Assembly (NCBI RefSeq): GCF_003666015.1
Contig: NZ_QPLT01000002.1
Span: 326,859-390,858 of the forward strand
From: Halorubrum sp. Atlit-26R
GTDB lineage: Archaea > Halobacteriota > Halobacteria > Halobacteriales > Haloferacaceae
Direction of reading: 5' to 3'
DNA length: 64,000 nt
The translations under genes were made by a program, and so were the position numbers. Of the stretch, positions 8,451 through 16,835 are shown piece after piece; within the stretch, counting starts at the first letter, position 1, and every line of letters begins with the position of its first letter. The notes beneath the pieces were generated by a model. That model was given only the letters and a program-made list of their open reading frames with translations, did no database searches and was not told where the DNA came from.

Positions 8451-9392
8451 TCAGTGCGTCCGGAGCGCGTCCTCGGCGCCGACGTAGGCGGCGATCTCGT
8501 GGCGCTCCAAGACGAGGAAGCCGGCGAGGATCGCGACGAAGCCGAGGATCGCCTCCGCCTCGATCAGGCTGCCGAGCAGGACCCAGCTCCCGACCGCGGC
8601 GACGACCGGCTCCGCGTAGCCGACGAGGTGGAGCTGGGTCGGCCCGACCTCGTCGAGCAGCGCGAAGTAGATCAGGAACGCGACGACGCCCGACAGCAGC
8701 GTGAGATACGACAGCGACACGATCGACGTCGCGTTCCAGACGATCGCCGCGGGCGACTCGCCGAGCAGGGCGGCGCCGACGAACAGGAGCCCGGCGCCGG
8801 AGACCATCGCCCACCCCTGGAGCGCGGCGATCGGGAGGTCGGTCCGCAGCGGGCGGAGCAGCACGGCGCCCAGCGAGAAGGCGACCGCGCCCGCGAACGC
8901 GAGCGCGACGCCGAACAGCGCGGCGCTCCCGAGTCCGGCTTCCATCGGGTCGGCGATCACGATCACGCCGAGGATTCCGAGGGCGAACCCGCCGATCTCG
9001 AAGGGACCGAGGCGCTCGTTCGGGAGGAGGAGCGCGGCGAACGTCGCGGTCAACACCGGCGCGAGGCTCACGACCACGGCCGCGACCCCACCCGAGATGC
9101 GGAGCTCCGCAACGTAGAGGAGCCCGTGGTACGCGGCGATCACGAAGGCCCCGGCGACGGCGACCCCGAGCCACTCGTCGCGGCCTCGTGGCATCGCCCT
9201 GCCGGAGGCGACCGCGGCGACGCCTAACACGACCGCGCCGGCGATCGCGTAGCGGACGCCGGCGAACAGCAGCGGCGGGAAGTAGTGTAACCCGGCCTCG
9301 ATGGCGACGAAGGAGGTGCCCCACAGCGTCGCGAGGAGGACGAACGCCGCGAGGATCGATTCGGGAGTAGAAACCAGGTTCCGCAAGTTCAT
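8451..9392 (-). CDS. EamA/DMT-family transporter (RhaT-like)
   Basis: 313 residues with about ten membrane segments in two homologous EamA halves (residues 10-145 and 157-295). ATLWGTSFVAIEAGL at the start of the first half is typical. These proteins export metabolites such as amino acids, or take up small solutes; the substrate is not predictable. It is divergent from an Lrp/AsnC regulator across 182 bp containing inverted repeats, so regulation by that protein is likely. A perfect 13-bp palindrome lies just upstream of the start codon. Confidence 0.9.
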   Translation of the reverse strand: MNLRNLVSTPESILAAFVLLATLWGTSFVAIEAGLHYFPPLLFAGVRYAIAGAVVLGVAAVASGRAMPRGRDEWLGVAVAGAFVIAAYHGLLYVAELRISGGVAAVVVSLAPVLTATFAALLLPNERLGPFEIGGFALGILGVIVIADPMEAGLGSAALFGVALAFAGAVAFSLGAVLLRPLRTDLPIAALQGWAMVSGAGLLFVGAALLGESPAAIVWNATSIVSLSYLTLLSGVVAFLIYFALLDEVGPTQLHLVGYAEPVVAAVGSWVLLGSLIEAEAILGFVAILAGFLVLERHEIAAYVGAEDALRTH

Positions 9393-9574
9393 TGACTACC
9401 AATTCAGAATTGCTGGAGATAGTTAAACACAGCTCTCAGGCTCCCCGAGATCGAAAACGAACAATCACACATACGAACTGCGTGCGATACGGTTCCGAAA
9501 TGAGAGCGAATCTTGAACTCGACTCCAACCGTATCGGCCGCAATATATAACAGATCGTCACGGGAAAGGGTCGT
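9393..9574. promoter_or_regulatory. divergent control region between EamA transporter and Lrp-type regulator
   Basis: Three signals are visible. (1) A perfect palindrome CAATTCAGAATTG at 9400-9412, next to the transporter start. (2) A perfect 10-bp inverted repeat, CGATACGGTT at 9485-9494 and AACCGTATCG at 9527-9536, with centres 42 bp apart, about four helical turns. (3) A TATA box AATATATAA at 9542-9550, about 25-33 bp before the regulator ATG. The transporter's own TATA-like box (TTTAACTA, minus strand) is near 9421-9429. The arrangement fits binding of an Lrp-type oligomer and looping; binding itself is inferred. Confidence 0.65.
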
Positions 9575-10057
9575 ATGGACGAGCGCGACGTGCGGCTGTT
9601 GAAGGCCATCTCCGATCTCGGGACCGGGAGCCCGGAGCGGCTCCACGAGGAGACCGGGATCCCGGTGTCGACGATCCACTACCGGCTGAACAACCTCCGC
9701 GAGGACGGCGTCATCGAGAACGACCTGTACGACCTCGACCACGAGGCGCTCGGGCTCGGCGTCACCGTCATCGTCGAGGTGCTCGCGAGCTACGAGGGGC
9801 CCTACGAGGAGTTCGCGGAAGAGCTGCTGGCGGTCGAGGGCGTCACGGAGGCGTTCTTCACGATGGGCGAGACGGACTTCGTCGTCCTCGCGCGACTCTC
9901 CTCGTCGGACACCGTCGAGCGGCTCATCAGCGACTTCGAGGCGATCCCCGAGGTCGAGCGCACGAACTCGACGTTCACCATCGCGACGCTGCGCGACGAG
10001 CCGCGGGCGCCGGCGACGTACGACCTCGACACGCTGATCGAGGAGCTGACCGACTGA
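9575..10057 (+). CDS. Lrp/AsnC-family transcriptional regulator
   Basis: 160 residues. N-terminal helix-turn-helix (about 1-55, with IPVSTIHYRLNNLREDGVI as the recognition region), then the RAM ligand-sensing domain (60-140). The family binds DNA as octamers or dimers and senses amino acids. Together with the divergent EamA exporter it looks like a local effector-controlled export module, as seen for many Lrp-exporter pairs. It has a TATA box 25-33 bp upstream and almost no leader. Confidence 0.9.
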   Translation: MDERDVRLLKAISDLGTGSPERLHEETGIPVSTIHYRLNNLREDGVIENDLYDLDHEALGLGVTVIVEVLASYEGPYEEFAEELLAVEGVTEAFFTMGETDFVVLARLSSSDTVERLISDFEAIPEVERTNSTFTIATLRDEPRAPATYDLDTLIEELTD

Positions 10058-10067
10058 CGCCGGCGGC

Positions 10068-10592
10068 TCAGTCGGACAGCAGCGAGGAGGTGGTCGACCG
10101 TTCGACGAACAGCAGCGCCACTAAGCCGAGAATCACCAGCGTGTAGGAGAACGCCGCGAACAGCGCGTCCTGCGTCGTCGAGTACTCCGTGGTGCGGAAG
10201 ATGATCACCTTCCGGACCATCGCGATGACGCCGGTGTAGATCACCAGCCTGACGATCCGCCGGGTGTCGCTCTGTTCGATGTAGGCGACGACCGTCTCGT
10301 ACACCTCGACGATGATGAGCAGGAGCAGGCCCGTCTCGATGAATCCGATGACCGTGTTCGGGTCCGTTATCTCGCCGGTCGGGACGGACTCGACGATCTG
10401 GATCGCGAGGTCGACGACGCCGACGCCGAAAAGCAGCGCGAAAAGCGCCGCCGCCGCCAGTTCGACGCCGTGGATGAACCAGTTCGTCGCGTCGGAGACG
10501 CGTTCGCCACGCGACCTCTCGGTGGCCGGGTCGGGCGTTCGGTCCGGCGAGGACGGGTCGTCCGACGGTTCGCTCGCAGACGAGTCTGCCAT
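10068..10592 (-). CDS. PsiE-family membrane protein
   Basis: 174 residues. Residues 1-35 are a polar Ser/Asp/Pro-rich tail, followed by four membrane segments. Features of the PsiE family include FIETGLLLLIIVEVYETVVAYIE and RLVIYTGVIAMVRKVIIF. In bacteria the founding member is induced by phosphate starvation, but its function is unknown. It lies between the Lrp-type regulator (convergent) and gatE (same strand), with no clear functional link. Confidence 0.82.
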   Translation of the reverse strand: MADSSASEPSDDPSSPDRTPDPATERSRGERVSDATNWFIHGVELAAAALFALLFGVGVVDLAIQIVESVPTGEITDPNTVIGFIETGLLLLIIVEVYETVVAYIEQSDTRRIVRLVIYTGVIAMVRKVIIFRTTEYSTTQDALFAAFSYTLVILGLVALLFVERSTTSSLLSD

Positions 10593-10660
10593 CTGAAGTT
10601 CTTAGATCGAAACAGGGGCTCGCGCCACCTAAAAAGCGGGCCTAACGGACGTGGAGCGCG

Positions 10661-12544
10661 CTACGACCGCTTCCCGATCTCCTCGCGCAGCACGTCGGAG
10701 ACGACCTCGCCGTCGGCCTTCCCGCGGAGCGCACCCATCGCCTCGCCCATCAGCCCGGAGAACGCGCCCATCCCCTCGTTCTCGATCTGGTCGGCGTTGC
10801 GCTCGACGACCTCCACGACCGCCTCGCGGACCTCGTCCTCGCTCACGCCCGACAGGCCCGCCTCCTCGACGGCCTCGCTCGCCGACAGCTCCGGGTTCTC
10901 CGCGAGCGTCGTCAGCACCTCGGGGACGCCCTCCTTCGCGAGGTCGCCGTCCTCGACGAGGTCGAACAGGTCGAGGAAGTGGTCGTCGGTGAGGTTCTCG
11001 ACGGGCGCGCCGTCGCGCCGGACCTCCGTCGTCGTCGACTCCAGCGTCGACGCCGCGAAGGTGGGGTCGACGCCGCGCTCGACCGCGGTCTCGAAGAGGG
11101 GGAACCGCTGGCCGAACGCGACCTGCTCGGCGAGGCCGGCGTCGAGGCCGAACTCGTCGGCGTAGCGCTCCGCCTTCTCGTCGAGCAGCTCGGGCGTCAC
11201 CACGTCGGAGGGGTCCGGCTCGACCGGCGGCACGTCCGTCTCGGGGTACATCCGCGCCGCGCCCGGAAGCGGGCGGAGGTAGCGCGTCGTCCCGTCGTCG
11301 TTCGCGCCGCGGGTCTCCTCCGGGACGCCCTCGATCGCGGTCTCCGCGCGCTCGGCGGCCGCCTCGATCGCGAGGTCGGCGGTCTCGGGGTCGGCCGCGA
11401 CGATGGCGACCGCGTCCTCGTCGCCCGCGCCGACCGCGTCGCGGAGGGCTGCGACCTCGTCGGCCGTGACGCCGTACGCCGGCAGCTCGTCGGTGTGGAA
11501 GACCCCGCCCGCGCCGTGGCGCTTCGCGTGGTCCGAGAGCTCGGTGCCGAGCCGGCGGTCGGGCTGGATCTCGCGGCCGACGAGCCCGTCGAAGCCGAAC
11601 AGCGGGACCGCCGTCACCTTCCCGCCGGAGTCGAGCGCGCCGCGGATGACCCCCGACTCCGTGTCGGCGAAGACGTCGGTCACGTCGGAGACGTCGCCGA
11701 CGCTCGCGTCGCGCTCGCGGAGCTCGTCGCGGATCTCCAGGAGTTCGGCCTGTCGGCCGACCTCGCCGCGGACGATGTCCTCGATCCCCTGGAGGTCCTG
11801 AACCCCCTTTACCTCGACGCGGGCGCCGTCCGCGATGGAGACGTTCACGTCCTGGCGGATGGTGCCGAGGCCGCGCTTGACCGCGCCCGTCGAGCGCAGC
11901 AGCATTCCGATGCGCTCGGCGGCCTGCCGCGCGCCCTCGGGGCTCCGGATGTCCGGGCCCGTCCCGATCTCGACGAGGGGAACCCCCAACCGGTCGAGCG
12001 AGTAGACGACGCCGTCGTCCGTCTCCTCGACGCGCTTCGCCGACTCCTCTTCGAGCATCAGGTCGACGATGGAGACCGAGCCGGCGTCGGTCTCGATCTG
12101 GCCGTCCTGCCCGAGGAGGATCGAGCGCTGGAACCCGGAGGTGTTCGAGCCGTCGATGACGAGCTTCCGCATGACGTGGGCTTGGTCGACGACGTTCAGG
12201 TCGAGCAGGTCGGCGATCTGGAGCGCCACGGAGAGCGCCTCGCCGTCGACGCGCCGGGGCGGCTCGTCGTCCTCCTCGACGAGGCAGGTGGTGTCGTACG
12301 CGAGGTAGGTGAACTCGCGGTCGACGCGGCTCTCCTCCATCGCGGCGTCGTCGATCTCGCCAAGCTCGCTCTTCGTCGGGTGGAGCCGCCGGGTGATCGA
12401 CTGTTCGGCCTCGTCCGGGTCGCGCTCGACGGTCGGGGAGTTACAGAACAGCTTGGTCTCGGTGTCGAGCTGCTGGTGGATCTCCAGCCCGGCGACGAGC
12501 CCCAGCTCCTCGTAGTCGTACTCGGGGGTCGCGTCCGTACTCAT
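10661..12544 (-). CDS. gatE: GatE, Glu-tRNA(Gln) amidotransferase subunit E
   Basis: 627 residues. GatDE converts Glu-tRNA(Gln) to Gln-tRNA(Gln) in archaea, and GatE recognises the tRNA and activates the glutamate. Seen: GatB/E catalytic N-domain beginning with GLEIHQQLDT, the archaeal-specific GAD insertion in the middle (around VTAVPLFGFDGLVG), and the C-terminal YqeY-like helical tail (ASEAVEEAGLSG). The GAD insertion distinguishes it from GatB. The partner GatD is not in this window. Confidence 0.96.
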   Translation of the reverse strand: MSTDATPEYDYEELGLVAGLEIHQQLDTETKLFCNSPTVERDPDEAEQSITRRLHPTKSELGEIDDAAMEESRVDREFTYLAYDTTCLVEEDDEPPRRVDGEALSVALQIADLLDLNVVDQAHVMRKLVIDGSNTSGFQRSILLGQDGQIETDAGSVSIVDLMLEEESAKRVEETDDGVVYSLDRLGVPLVEIGTGPDIRSPEGARQAAERIGMLLRSTGAVKRGLGTIRQDVNVSIADGARVEVKGVQDLQGIEDIVRGEVGRQAELLEIRDELRERDASVGDVSDVTDVFADTESGVIRGALDSGGKVTAVPLFGFDGLVGREIQPDRRLGTELSDHAKRHGAGGVFHTDELPAYGVTADEVAALRDAVGAGDEDAVAIVAADPETADLAIEAAAERAETAIEGVPEETRGANDDGTTRYLRPLPGAARMYPETDVPPVEPDPSDVVTPELLDEKAERYADEFGLDAGLAEQVAFGQRFPLFETAVERGVDPTFAASTLESTTTEVRRDGAPVENLTDDHFLDLFDLVEDGDLAKEGVPEVLTTLAENPELSASEAVEEAGLSGVSEDEVREAVVEVVERNADQIENEGMGAFSGLMGEAMGALRGKADGEVVSDVLREEIGKRS

Positions 12545-12641
12545 TACGCGTTACTCCGACGGCGCGCGACTAAAAGGGTGGCAGTTCGCGCGAGCGACGC
12601 GAGACCCGGGCCGCCGATGCTGTTTATAAACTACAGGTGCG

Positions 12642-13001
12642 GTGGCGCGTGCCTGCGAGCGGCCGCCCCCGGCGGCCGCGAGACAGCACGCGCGAGGGAC
12701 GCCGCGAACGCCCGAAGGGCGTGAGCGGCGAGGCTGGGGAGGCGTGAGGTGCTGTGCGGAGCGCTGCGGGGCGGGACTCAAAGGGGCAGCCGCGAGGCGG
12801 GCGCAGGCGACGTAAGTAGCGTGGCGCTACGCGCCACGGAAAGCCGGCGGCGAAGCCGCCGGCGACACCGCAGGAACGAGCGAAGCGAGTGACGAGGAGC
12901 GTGGTTCGAGAGAGCGAAGCTCTCTCGTCATCCCGAAAATCTTCGATTTTCGGGCGACAGCGAGCGTGCGCCCGCCTCCCGGCTGGGGCTTTGGCGGTGT
13001 T
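12642..13001 (+). ncRNA. structured repeat element, copy A (possible ncRNA)
   Basis: No convincing protein is encoded. Five blocks are shared with copies B and C: GTGGCGCGTGCC (12642-12653), GCACGCGCGAGGGA (12686-12699), a 21-nt block at 12729-12749, GCGGGACTCAAAGGGGCAG (12771-12789), and a GCTGGGGCTTTGG block at the end. The first two blocks pair (GCGCGTGC with GCACGCGC). Inside that stem is hairpin 12659-12666/12672-12679; after it, hairpin 12700-12705/12725-12730. Extra perfect hairpins in this copy: 12820-12838, 12843-12863, 12908-12926 and 12932-12954. A TTTATAAA box lies at 12623. Transcription is inferred, not seen. Confidence 0.5.
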
Positions 13002-13066
13002 GGCCGTCGATCCACGGTCGCTCATTTATAAGCGAGGGGCTGGGGCTTTGGCGGTGTCAACGATCT
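12981..13066 (+). repeat. 57-bp TATA-bearing tandem unit, one and a half copies
   Basis: GGCTGGGGCT begins at 12981 and again at 13038, exactly 57 bp apart, each followed by TTGGCGGTGT. A TTTATAAG box at 13025 ends the first unit. The second unit diverges after about 20 bp. The same 57-bp period and box occur in four units at 26887-27110. The unit overlaps the last conserved block of element copy A. Confidence 0.7.
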
Positions 13067-13262
13067 ATCCGAAATCAACGGCGCTGTTGAAATCCTCACT
13101 CGGAGATATGTCCTTGAAACCATGCTGAATACAGAGCGCGTCTCGGTCACTGAGCTCTCGGGCGTTGGTGAGAGAGTGAAGGCTTCCGATCGAGAAACCG
13201 CGGCGGCGCGCACCGCTGCGTATCCCGGACTACAGCAGACGTTGAGCGGGGATCGGACGTAA
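13065..13262 (+). other. possible gene remnant or short ORF
   Basis: One plus-strand frame is open for 65 codons up to TAA at 13260-13262. It reads like ordinary protein rather than repeat translation (for example EINGAVEILTRRYVLETML and VSVTELSGVGERV). There is no convincing start: the first in-frame ATG is at 13122, leaving only 46 residues. It may be the 3' end of a gene cut off by the repeat element, or a short gene. I recognise no family. Apart from this, 13067-13282 shows nothing. Confidence 0.25.
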
Positions 13263-13282
13263 CGCGGGTCGGTTGGCGTCGC

Positions 13283-13558
13283 CTACGCCAGCGCAATCCC
13301 CGCCCCGACGGCGAGACTCGTCAGTGCGAGGCCGACGAGCGCGACGATTGTCCGGTCGTGGTGTCCGTCGCGGTCGTCGGAGTCGAACCCACGACCGGTC
13401 AGAACGCCGAGGCCGACAGCGACCGCGGAGAGGCCACCGGCGAGCGCCAGCGTCGTCCAGAGTTCCAGTCCGTGCTGTGCGACTTCTCGTGTAGCCGTCC
13501 CGGCGAGAAGGACGCCAGTTGCTATCGGGGCCGCGGCTGTCGCTTTGTTGGAGGGCAT
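13283..13558 (-). CDS. small membrane protein, unknown function
   Basis: 91 residues with three hydrophobic stretches (about 11-22, 37-57 and 73-90) separated by a charged loop rich in Asp and His. Start chosen at ATG 13558, with an AT-rich TATA-like box (TTTTTAAATG on the minus strand) 22-30 bp upstream, implying a leaderless message. The IS6 element inserted 47 bp upstream of this start and would separate the promoter from any more distal control sequence. No family recognised. Confidence 0.6.
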   Translation of the reverse strand: MPSNKATAAAPIATGVLLAGTATREVAQHGLELWTTLALAGGLSAVAVGLGVLTGRGFDSDDRDGHHDRTIVALVGLALTSLAVGAGIALA

Positions 13559-13605
13559 CAATCGGATTTCCAATGCGCATTTAAAAACAGTGGCGATGCC
13601 GTTCC

Positions 13606-14296
13606 GGTCGCGTAAAGTTAGAGGATGAGGCGGTCGATTTCTGAGTGTCTATGCCAGAATTCGACCGCCTCAGCGAACGTATAGCGTGGATCGACTTGTC
13701 GTTTGTGGAGCGAGATCGAACTCCGCGTTGGGTGATTGAAGTAGGGATCCGCTGTCATTTGGCCGGTATGTCACTACGTGAGGTAAGTAAGCATCTTGAA
13801 CTGTTTGGGATCGATCGGAGTCACGTTGCTGTTCACAACTGGGTTCACAAAGCCGATCTACAGCCGATCTCAACCGTCTCCGAGGATCAGCTTGCGGTTG
13901 ACGAAAAGATGATCCGCCTTCACGGACAGAAGTTCTGGCTGTACGGTGCGGTTGATCCGAACACGAACGAGATCCTCCACGTGAGCCTCTATCCGACCGC
14001 AAATAAACAGACGACGCGATGGTTTCTCACCGAGCTTCACCGGCGCTATCAGCTCGATAACGTCGAATTTCTCGTCGATGACGCAGACTATCTCGGATCA
14101 GTTCTCGCTGAGGACGGCTATCGATTTCAAGTCATTCGTCATGGAAATCGGAATGCCATCGAACGTGTCTTTTGGGAAATAAAACGACGAACATCATCGT
14201 TTGCGAATAGTTTCAGCAATGTCGCGCTCGAGACAGCTCAAGATTGGCTCGAAGCCGTCGCCGTCTACCACAACTCACGCCAAACTTAACGCGACC
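13606..14296 (+). mobile_element. IS6-family insertion sequence, apparently intact
   Basis: 691 bp. The ends are inverted repeats: GGTCGCGTAAAGTTA at the left (13606-13620) and GGTCGCGTTAAGTTT read inward from the right end (14296 down to 14282). The element is flanked by a perfect 8-bp target duplication GCCGTTCC (13598-13605 and 14297-14304), the length expected for the IS6 family. One transposase gene fills it. The clean duplication and full-length gene suggest a recent, possibly active insertion. The empty target would read across 13598-13605 into GCGGACAGTGG. Confidence 0.93.
13651..14289 (+). CDS. IS6-family DDE transposase
   Basis: 212 residues. A helix-turn-helix N-terminus (MSLREVSKHLELFGI) is followed by the DDE catalytic domain: the first Asp in QLAVDEKMIRL, the second in FLVDDADYLG, and the Glu in RNAIERVFWEIKRR. 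Length and motif spacing are those of haloarchaeal IS6/ISH-type transposases. Start chosen at ATG 13651 rather than the GTG two codons earlier. GC content is visibly lower than in flanking genes. It catalyses replicative transposition. Confidence 0.93.
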   Translation: MPEFDRLSERIAWIDLSFVERDRTPRWVIEVGIRCHLAGMSLREVSKHLELFGIDRSHVAVHNWVHKADLQPISTVSEDQLAVDEKMIRLHGQKFWLYGAVDPNTNEILHVSLYPTANKQTTRWFLTELHRRYQLDNVEFLVDDADYLGSVLAEDGYRFQVIRHGNRNAIERVFWEIKRRTSSFANSFSNVALETAQDWLEAVAVYHNSRQT

Positions 14297-14466
14297 GCCG
14301 TTCCGCGGACAGTGGTCAGTACAGGAGACCCACGTACTGACGTAGAACACCGATCTGTCCATATTATGTCAAGAATATCGTACAAGATTTAGAGGGTGAA
14401 TCCAGCACGGGTCCCACATTTGTTACATTACAACTGTACTGGCCCATCCACACGGATCATAGATTT

Positions 14467-15684
14467 CTATTCAGAATTTTTGCCTGCAGTTATCTTTGTC
14501 CCACACTTCGGACAGAACTGCGGATTGTCGTACTCGGACAGGTCAGCTTCGCAGTTTGGACACGCTTGGTAGGCCCGTGTGTTGGTCCCTACGTGCTCAG
14601 TTTTCTCCCTGAACACTTCGGTTCCAGTGTCTTCCAGCGCATAGACGTGGTTGTCGTCAGAATAGTCTGTCGTCCCGATGTAAACGGTCCCATCCACCAC
14701 TGCCGGTGACGATCTGACCCAACCCCCGGTTTCGAAGGCCCATTGCTCAGTGCCGTCTGTTGTATCAACCGCGTAGAGATTGTTATCGTTACTACCGACG
14801 TAGACCGTGCCATCCACCACTGCCGGTGACGAAGACACACTAAGGTCAGCATCGAAGCGCCACTGCTGTCTCCCAGTGGTCGCATCGAGAGCGTAAACGT
14901 GGTTGTCGTCACTCCCGACGTAGACAGTCCCATCTACCACTGCTGGTGACGACCTCACATGGCCACCAGTCTCGAAGCACCACTGTTGGGGCGACCTAGA
15001 CAACAGTCCTCCCCCGTCCGAATCCAAAGCGTAGACGTGGTTGTCATCACTCCCGACGTAGACCATGCCATCCACCACTGCCGGTGACGACCTCACCTTG
15101 AACTCAGTCTCGAATCGCCACTGCTGTCTCCCAGTGGTCGCATCAAGAGCGTAGACGTTGTGGTCATCACTCCCGATATAGACAGTCCCATCCGCCACTG
15201 CCGGTGACGAATCCACCCGGCCGTCAGTCTCGAAGCGCCACTGTTGTTTTCCAGTGGCTGCATCCAAAGCGTAGACGTTGTAATCCCGACTTCCGACGTA
15301 GACAGTCCCATCCACCACTGCCGGTGACGACATCGCGCAACCGTTAGTCCTGAAGCGCCACTGCTGTCTCCCAGTGGTCGCATCGAGAGCGTAGACGTGG
15401 TTGTCGTCACTCCCGACGTAGACAGTCCCATCCACCACTGCCGGTGACGAGGACATGCCGGCATCAGTCTTGAAGCGCCACTGCTCTGTGCCATCGAGAC
15501 TGAGAGCGACGATGCCGGTCTTGTTTATGCTGGCATAGACTGTCTGATGCCAGACAGCCACCTCACGCACTGCGTTTTTGAGTTGATTTCGCCACTGTAC
15601 AACTGGCTCGTCAGTTAGCGCTGGCGCCTGCTTACGTTGTAATCGGTGCGTTGGATTATACATCCGTACGGTCCGGTCAGCCAT
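14467..15684 (-). CDS. PQQ-like beta-propeller protein with C-terminal zinc ribbon
   Basis: 405 residues. Seven to eight blades of 40 residues, each containing SSPAVVDGTVYVGS, then HVYALDATTGRQQWRFET or close variants, as in PQQ/YxWxQ-type propellers. One blade carries a six-residue insertion before QQWCFETGG. The C-terminus holds a zinc ribbon, CPNCEAD then FCPKCGTKI. There is no obvious signal peptide, so a cytoplasmic scaffold or sensor is more likely than a secreted dehydrogenase. Codon use and GC differ from the surroundings; it lies between an IS element and a tRNA gene, which suggests acquisition. Substrate unknown. Confidence 0.85.
   Translation of the reverse strand: MADRTVRMYNPTHRLQRKQAPALTDEPVVQWRNQLKNAVREVAVWHQTVYASINKTGIVALSLDGTEQWRFKTDAGMSSSPAVVDGTVYVGSDDNHVYALDATTGRQQWRFRTNGCAMSSPAVVDGTVYVGSRDYNVYALDAATGKQQWRFETDGRVDSSPAVADGTVYIGSDDHNVYALDATTGRQQWRFETEFKVRSSPAVVDGMVYVGSDDNHVYALDSDGGGLLSRSPQQWCFETGGHVRSSPAVVDGTVYVGSDDNHVYALDATTGRQQWRFDADLSVSSSPAVVDGTVYVGSNDNNLYAVDTTDGTEQWAFETGGWVRSSPAVVDGTVYIGTTDYSDDNHVYALEDTGTEVFREKTEHVGTNTRAYQACPNCEADLSEYDNPQFCPKCGTKITAGKNSE
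14637..15494 (-). repeat. 120-bp tandem DNA repeats within the propeller gene
   Basis: The motif CCACTGCCGGTGACGA and neighbouring bases recur at 14697, 14817, 14937, 15075, 15195, 15315 and 15435. The spacing is 120 bp except for one of 138 bp, where 18 bp are inserted. Identity at DNA level is far above what protein function would require, so the blades arose or were homogenised recently by duplication or gene conversion. Confidence 0.88.
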
Positions 15685-15964
15685 TGTCGCCAGAGAAAGC
15701 CCACTCTCACTTTACTCCACCCCACGGTTGGGCTCGGCTACTCACTCTAACTGCGAGATACGCGCGCTACATTCAGCAGCGCTGCGTGAACACTAACGAG
15801 ATCTGGCAGAATCTACGGCGGTACGTTCACAGGCGTATTCTATCGACCAGTCACCGGACAGAACCGAGCACAGTCGTCACTCCTCACGTAGCATCGAAAG
15901 GAATTGTGCGTGGGTGCTGTCGTAGAGACAACACCGTGCATCGTTTGGGGGTGGACCCCTGCGA

Positions 15965-16049
15965 TGCGTGGGACCGGATTTGAACCGGCGGACCTCTACA
16001 GGACAGCGCCCTCAACGCTGCGCCGTTGGCCTGGCTTGGCTACCCACGC
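15965..16049 (-). tRNA. tRNA-Leu(GAG)
   Basis: 85 nt plus CCA to be added. The acceptor stem GCGTGGG pairs with CCCACGC, with discriminator A. The anticodon stem CAGCG/CGCTG encloses the loop TTGAGGG, giving anticodon GAG. A long variable arm (TCCTGTAGAGGT region) and T-arm GCCGG-TTCAAAT-CCGGT confirm a class II leucine tRNA reading CUC and CUU. No intron is seen. The 280 bp between its 3' end and the propeller gene contain no gene I can support. Confidence 0.95.
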
Positions 16050-16253
16050 TCGCGGTGTTCTGTCGCGTCTCCACGTACCCTTCCCCTAATTAAAAGCCCT
16101 TCCATTTGGCGGGAGCGTGGCGGGGTTTCGCAGACCGCCGTGCGGCGGAACGCGGTCGCGACCCCGCGACCACGACCGGCGCGCGGCGAGCGCCACCCGA
16201 ACGCGTCGACCGCAACCGGCACGCGTTTGGGGGTCGCGTCCCACCACAGGGAT

Positions 16254-16814
16254 ATGTCCGACTGGGCCCGCGAGAACGTCTCCGTCCTGACCGCCGTCGC
16301 CTCCGGCGTCGCGCTCGCGCTCGTCTTCGGCGCCGTCGGCGGCGTCATCCCGAGTTCGCTGTTGCCGCGCGCGAGCGACGCCGTCCTCGCCGCGATCCCG
16401 CACTTCAACGCCGCCGTCTCCGCGACCGCCATCGTCACGATCCTGCTCGGCTGGCGAGAGATCTCCCGCGGGAACGTCGAGCGCCACCGGAACTTCATGG
16501 TGACCTCCTTCGCGCTGTTCGCCGCGTTCCTCGGCGCGTACCTCTACCGGCTGATCCACGTCGGCACGACCGAGTTCCCCGGTCCGGAGCTCGTCTACTC
16601 GTACGTCTACCTCCCGTTCCTCGCGGTCCACATCCTGCTCGCGATCGTCTGCGTCCCGTTCGTCTTCCACGCGCTCTTCCTGGCCGCGACCCGCTCGTAC
16701 GAGGAACTCTACCACACGCGGCACTCGCAGGTCGGGTTCGTCGGCGCCGTCCTCTGGCTGATCTCCTTCACGATGGGGATCGGGGTGTACCTGCTGCTGT
16801 ACCACGTCTACTGA
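16254..16814 (+). CDS. DUF420 family membrane protein
   Basis: 186 residues with five membrane segments. The conserved histidines of the family are visible in IPHFNA, VERHRNFM, YRLIHVG, AVHILLA and FHALFLA; they suggest metal or haem contact, and the family often sits near cytochrome oxidase or haem-copper assembly genes. Here the next gene is a copper protein (halocyanin), convergent. Start at ATG 16254. Confidence 0.87.
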   Translation: MSDWARENVSVLTAVASGVALALVFGAVGGVIPSSLLPRASDAVLAAIPHFNAAVSATAIVTILLGWREISRGNVERHRNFMVTSFALFAAFLGAYLYRLIHVGTTEFPGPELVYSYVYLPFLAVHILLAIVCVPFVFHALFLAATRSYEELYHTRHSQVGFVGAVLWLISFTMGIGVYLLLYHVY

Positions 16815-16835
16815 CCGATTTTAAAAACGCGCCGA

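Noticed and set aside
12624..13025. Possible proteins with TPPKPQP-type motifs over repeat element A (and the same at 26399-26937)
   Set aside because: They are translations of the conserved DNA repeat in arbitrary frames; the repeat conserves hairpins, not codons.
13377..13403. T-arm-like string GGTTCGACTCC on the minus strand
   Set aside because: It lies in the coding sequence of the small membrane protein and has no other tRNA arm around it.
15651..15983. Short plus-strand frame between the propeller gene and tRNA-Leu
   Set aside because: It runs into the tRNA gene, has unusual composition and no recognisable motif.
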